Shown one piece after another: positions 12,358 through 13,500 of a stretch of 13,500 nt of DNA. Numbering within the stretch: position 1 is the stretch's first letter; each line of letters begins with the position of its first letter. The position numbers and the translations under genes are program-made. Below the pieces are notes generated by a model. That model worked only from the letters and a program-made list of their open reading frames with translations, was not told where the DNA came from and made no database searches. The DNA is from Caulobacteraceae bacterium UBA5005 (GTDB taxonomy: Bacteria > Pseudomonadota > Alphaproteobacteria > Caulobacterales > Caulobacteraceae), in the NCBI GenBank assembly GCA_002398405.1, contig DGYN01000145.1, positions 514-14,013 of the forward strand, written 5' to 3'.

Positions 12358-12441
12358 CCCCTCCCTAAGGGAGGGGGTAGGGGGGTGAGGAGCGGCCGCT
12401 GCGAAGCGGCGGCGTGGAATGGCCAACGATTTGGCCATTCC
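12358..12441. repeat. Cluster of three hairpins in a 224-base gene-free gap
   Basis: Hairpin 1 is CCCCTCCCT-A-AGGGAGGGG (12358-12376). Hairpin 2 is GCCGCT-GCGA-AGCGGC (12395-12410), closed by a GNRA-type tetraloop. Hairpin 3 is GGAATGGCCAA-CGAT-TTGGCCATTCC (12416-12441), an 11-bp perfect stem. They follow one another within 84 bases after the small membrane protein gene and resemble a composite REP or MITE-like module. The remaining 12442-12555 shows nothing recognisable beyond the ribosome site of the next gene. Confidence 0.75.
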
Positions 12442-12542
12442 CGCGACGAACGCCGAAGCCTCCGGGTGAGGCAGGGGGTTTACGGCTGCTTGGGGGTTCG
12501 AGCCCTGAATCCTTTCGCGGGCACGCGCGTTGAGAATGGACC

Positions 12543-12548
12543 AGGAGG
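12543..12548 (+). promoter_or_regulatory. Ribosome binding site of the 79-residue gene
   Basis: A full AGGAGG lies 7 bases before the ATG at 12556, which fixes the start; the open frame extends upstream to 12385 only through the hairpin cluster. Confidence 0.8.
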
Positions 12549-12555
12549 CCACCCC

Positions 12556-12795
12556 ATGACCCCAGCCGCCAATCCCGCCCGCCGCTTCAGCGTCCACACC
12601 CGCGACGACGCCGCCCACACCCGCATCGTCGAGGAAGGCTCCTTCGAAGCCGCCGCGCTTGCCTATATCGAAGACGCCCACCCCCCGGCGGACGCCGAAA
12701 ACGAAGTCAGCCTCGTCGTCCGCGACCTCGAAGGCGGCCGCGAACACTGCCTGCGCATCGGCCTCGACAGCGGCCAGATCGCCCCCTGCGGCTAG
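12556..12795 (+). CDS. Small soluble protein, resembling the DUF5961 group (tentative)
   Basis: 79 residues from the ATG at 12556 with a full AGGAGG ribosome site 7 bases upstream. It is soluble and acidic. The visible pattern is RRFSVHTRD (9-17), IVEEGSFEAAALAYIEDAHPP (24-44), EVSLVVRDLEGGREHCLRIGLDSGQ (50-74) and a C-terminal PCG. The segment order strand-helix-strand-strand and the 'SFEAAALAYIE' helix match a small domain I recall from Caulobacterales as DUF5961; that name is from memory and unverified. Function unknown. It converges on the superoxide dismutase-like gene. Confidence 0.85.
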   Translation: MTPAANPARRFSVHTRDDAAHTRIVEEGSFEAAALAYIEDAHPPADAENEVSLVVRDLEGGREHCLRIGLDSGQIAPCG

Positions 12796-12840
12796 AGCGT
12801 TTTCCGGTGAAATGGACGCCGGTTCGCGGCAAAAGGCGCT
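12796..12840. repeat. Inverted-repeat element between convergent genes (terminator- or REP-like)
   Basis: Starts right after the stop of the 79-residue gene. Outer arms AGCGTTTT (12796-12803) and AAAAGGCGCT (12831-12840) and inner CCGG pairs form a partly paired hairpin. The core TTTCCGGTGAAATGGACGCC resembles a dispersed element I recall in many alphaproteobacterial genomes (GTTTTCCGATGAAGTGG...). Its place between convergent genes fits a bidirectional terminator. Confidence 0.5.
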
Positions 12841-12853
12841 TCAGGCCTCGCGG

Positions 12854-13500
12854 TCACCCCGCCGCCGCCCTTGCGAACGCCGCGTCCGCCGCCGTCCAGC
12901 GGGTCGTCGCCATGAAGGCGTCCACATAGCGCGCCGCCGCCGACCCATAGTCGATGGCGTAGGCGTGCTCATACATGTCCAGCGCCAGGATCGGCGTGCC
13001 GCCCGCCAGGGTCATGGTGTGGTCGGCGGCCCACTGGTTGACCAGCCGGCCGTCGCGCGGGCTCCACGTCAGCAGCACCCAGCCCGAACCCCCGCCCAGC
13101 GCCTTGCCCATGCCGGAGAACTCGGCGCGCCAGCGCGCATCGCTGCCGAAATCCCGTTCGATGGCCCTCGCCAGCGCCGCGCCGGGGCGGTTGGGGGCGC
13201 CGATGCTGGAGAAATAGATCTCGTGCAGGATCATCGAATTCCAGGCGATCAGTTCCTCGCGCTTCAGGCCGTTGACGGTGAAGCCGGGCGCCGCCGCCGG
13301 ATCGATCGCCGCGAACTGGGCCGAGATCGCCTTCAGCCGGTTGACCGCCCCGGCGTAGTTGTTGCCGTGGTGGCTGACCAGCATGCGCTCCGAAAGCCCC
13401 GCGATGGCCTTCGGATCAAACGGCAGAGGCCGCGCCTCGGGCGACACCGCCCTGCCGCCCGTAGCGCTTGGCGCCCCGGGCGCCTGGGCGCCGGCCGGCC
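12854..13500 (-). CDS. Fe/Mn superoxide dismutase-like protein, probably exported; 5' end beyond window
   Basis: Converts superoxide to peroxide and oxygen if active. From the GTG at 13447 there are 197 residues, but the frame stays open to the window edge and the upstream residues (PAGAQAPGAPSATGGRA) look like the end of a signal peptide or linker, so the true start is likely outside. Numbering from 13447: LSERMLVSHHGNNY (18-31) gives the first metal His26; AWNSMILHEIYF (68-79) gives a second His at 75; DMYEHAYAIDYG (157-168) gives Asp157 and His161. A GGGSGWVLLTW segment (118-128) is also typical. The second His lies in WNSMILH rather than the usual WNH, and His143 sits near the position of the outer-sphere Gln. 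The tyrosine and two histidines after the first ligand in E. coli SodB are replaced. Enzymatic activity is therefore plausible but not assured. Confidence 0.88.
   Translation of the reverse strand, partial: PAGAQAPGAPSATGGRAVSPEARPLPFDPKAIAGLSERMLVSHHGNNYAGAVNRLKAISAQFAAIDPAAAPGFTVNGLKREELIAWNSMILHEIYFSSIGAPNRPGAALARAIERDFGSDARWRAEFSGMGKALGGGSGWVLLTWSPRDGRLVNQWAADHTMTLAGGTPILALDMYEHAYAIDYGSAAARYVDAFMATTRWTAADAAFARAAAG

Noticed and set aside
12484..12512. tRNA T-arm-like sequence GGTTCGAGCCC
   Set aside because: The bases flanking the loop pair only over two or three positions and no acceptor, D or anticodon arm can be found around it.

Overview
The window is high-GC chromosomal DNA from an alphaproteobacterium, most likely of the order Caulobacterales (Phenylobacterium- or Caulobacter-like). 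The evidence is the very GC-rich codon use, chains of ATGA-overlapping genes, the lgt / MidA-type methyltransferase / pgeF and ubiK / ybjN-domain / proC groupings, and palindromic intergenic repeats of a kind frequent in such genomes. Most of it is ordinary housekeeping and transport DNA. No rRNA, tRNA, CRISPR array, phage or intact insertion sequence was seen.

Layout, left half (minus strand, transcribed right to left): lgt (4481-5485), a MidA/NDUFAF7-family methyltransferase (3435-4484), pgeF (2674-3438) and a protein with two degenerate helix-turn-helix-like repeats (2192-2677) are joined by 4-base ATGA overlaps and look like one operon. It ends near a perfect 10-bp stem-loop at 2154-2177. 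Next come two genes that are AT-richer than their surroundings and overlap by 4 bases: a 264-residue protein with an HExxH-type motif (1276-2070) and a 180-residue predicted lipoprotein (737-1279). After them, prs (ribose-phosphate pyrophosphokinase) starts at 656 and runs off the left edge.

Right half (mostly plus strand): two adjacent major facilitator transporters, one spinster-like (5636-7312) and one MHS-type (7326-8672), are followed by ubiK (8705-8989), a YbjN-domain gene (9099-9605) and proC (9769-10563). Then come a Tat-type exported serine beta-lactamase-like hydrolase (10757-12058), a 71-residue two-helix membrane protein (12116-12331), a 79-residue soluble protein (12556-12795) and, convergent on the minus strand, an exported-looking Fe/Mn superoxide dismutase relative that runs off the right edge.

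The intergenic gaps from 9606 onward are unusually rich in structured repeats. One family (GTCACCCCCGG... palindrome) has three copies, two of them forming a 32-bp perfect inverted repeat. A second family (GGGGACACGTACC hairpin) has two copies. There is also a cluster of three hairpins at 12358-12441.

The best candidate for an undescribed system is the 737-2070 gene pair. A leaderless protein with a metallopeptidase-like motif is translationally coupled to a lipoprotein, which is the arrangement expected of a secreted toxin with an envelope immunity protein. This is inference only: there is no secretion locus in the window, and the proline inside the HExxH motif argues against a classical zinc site.
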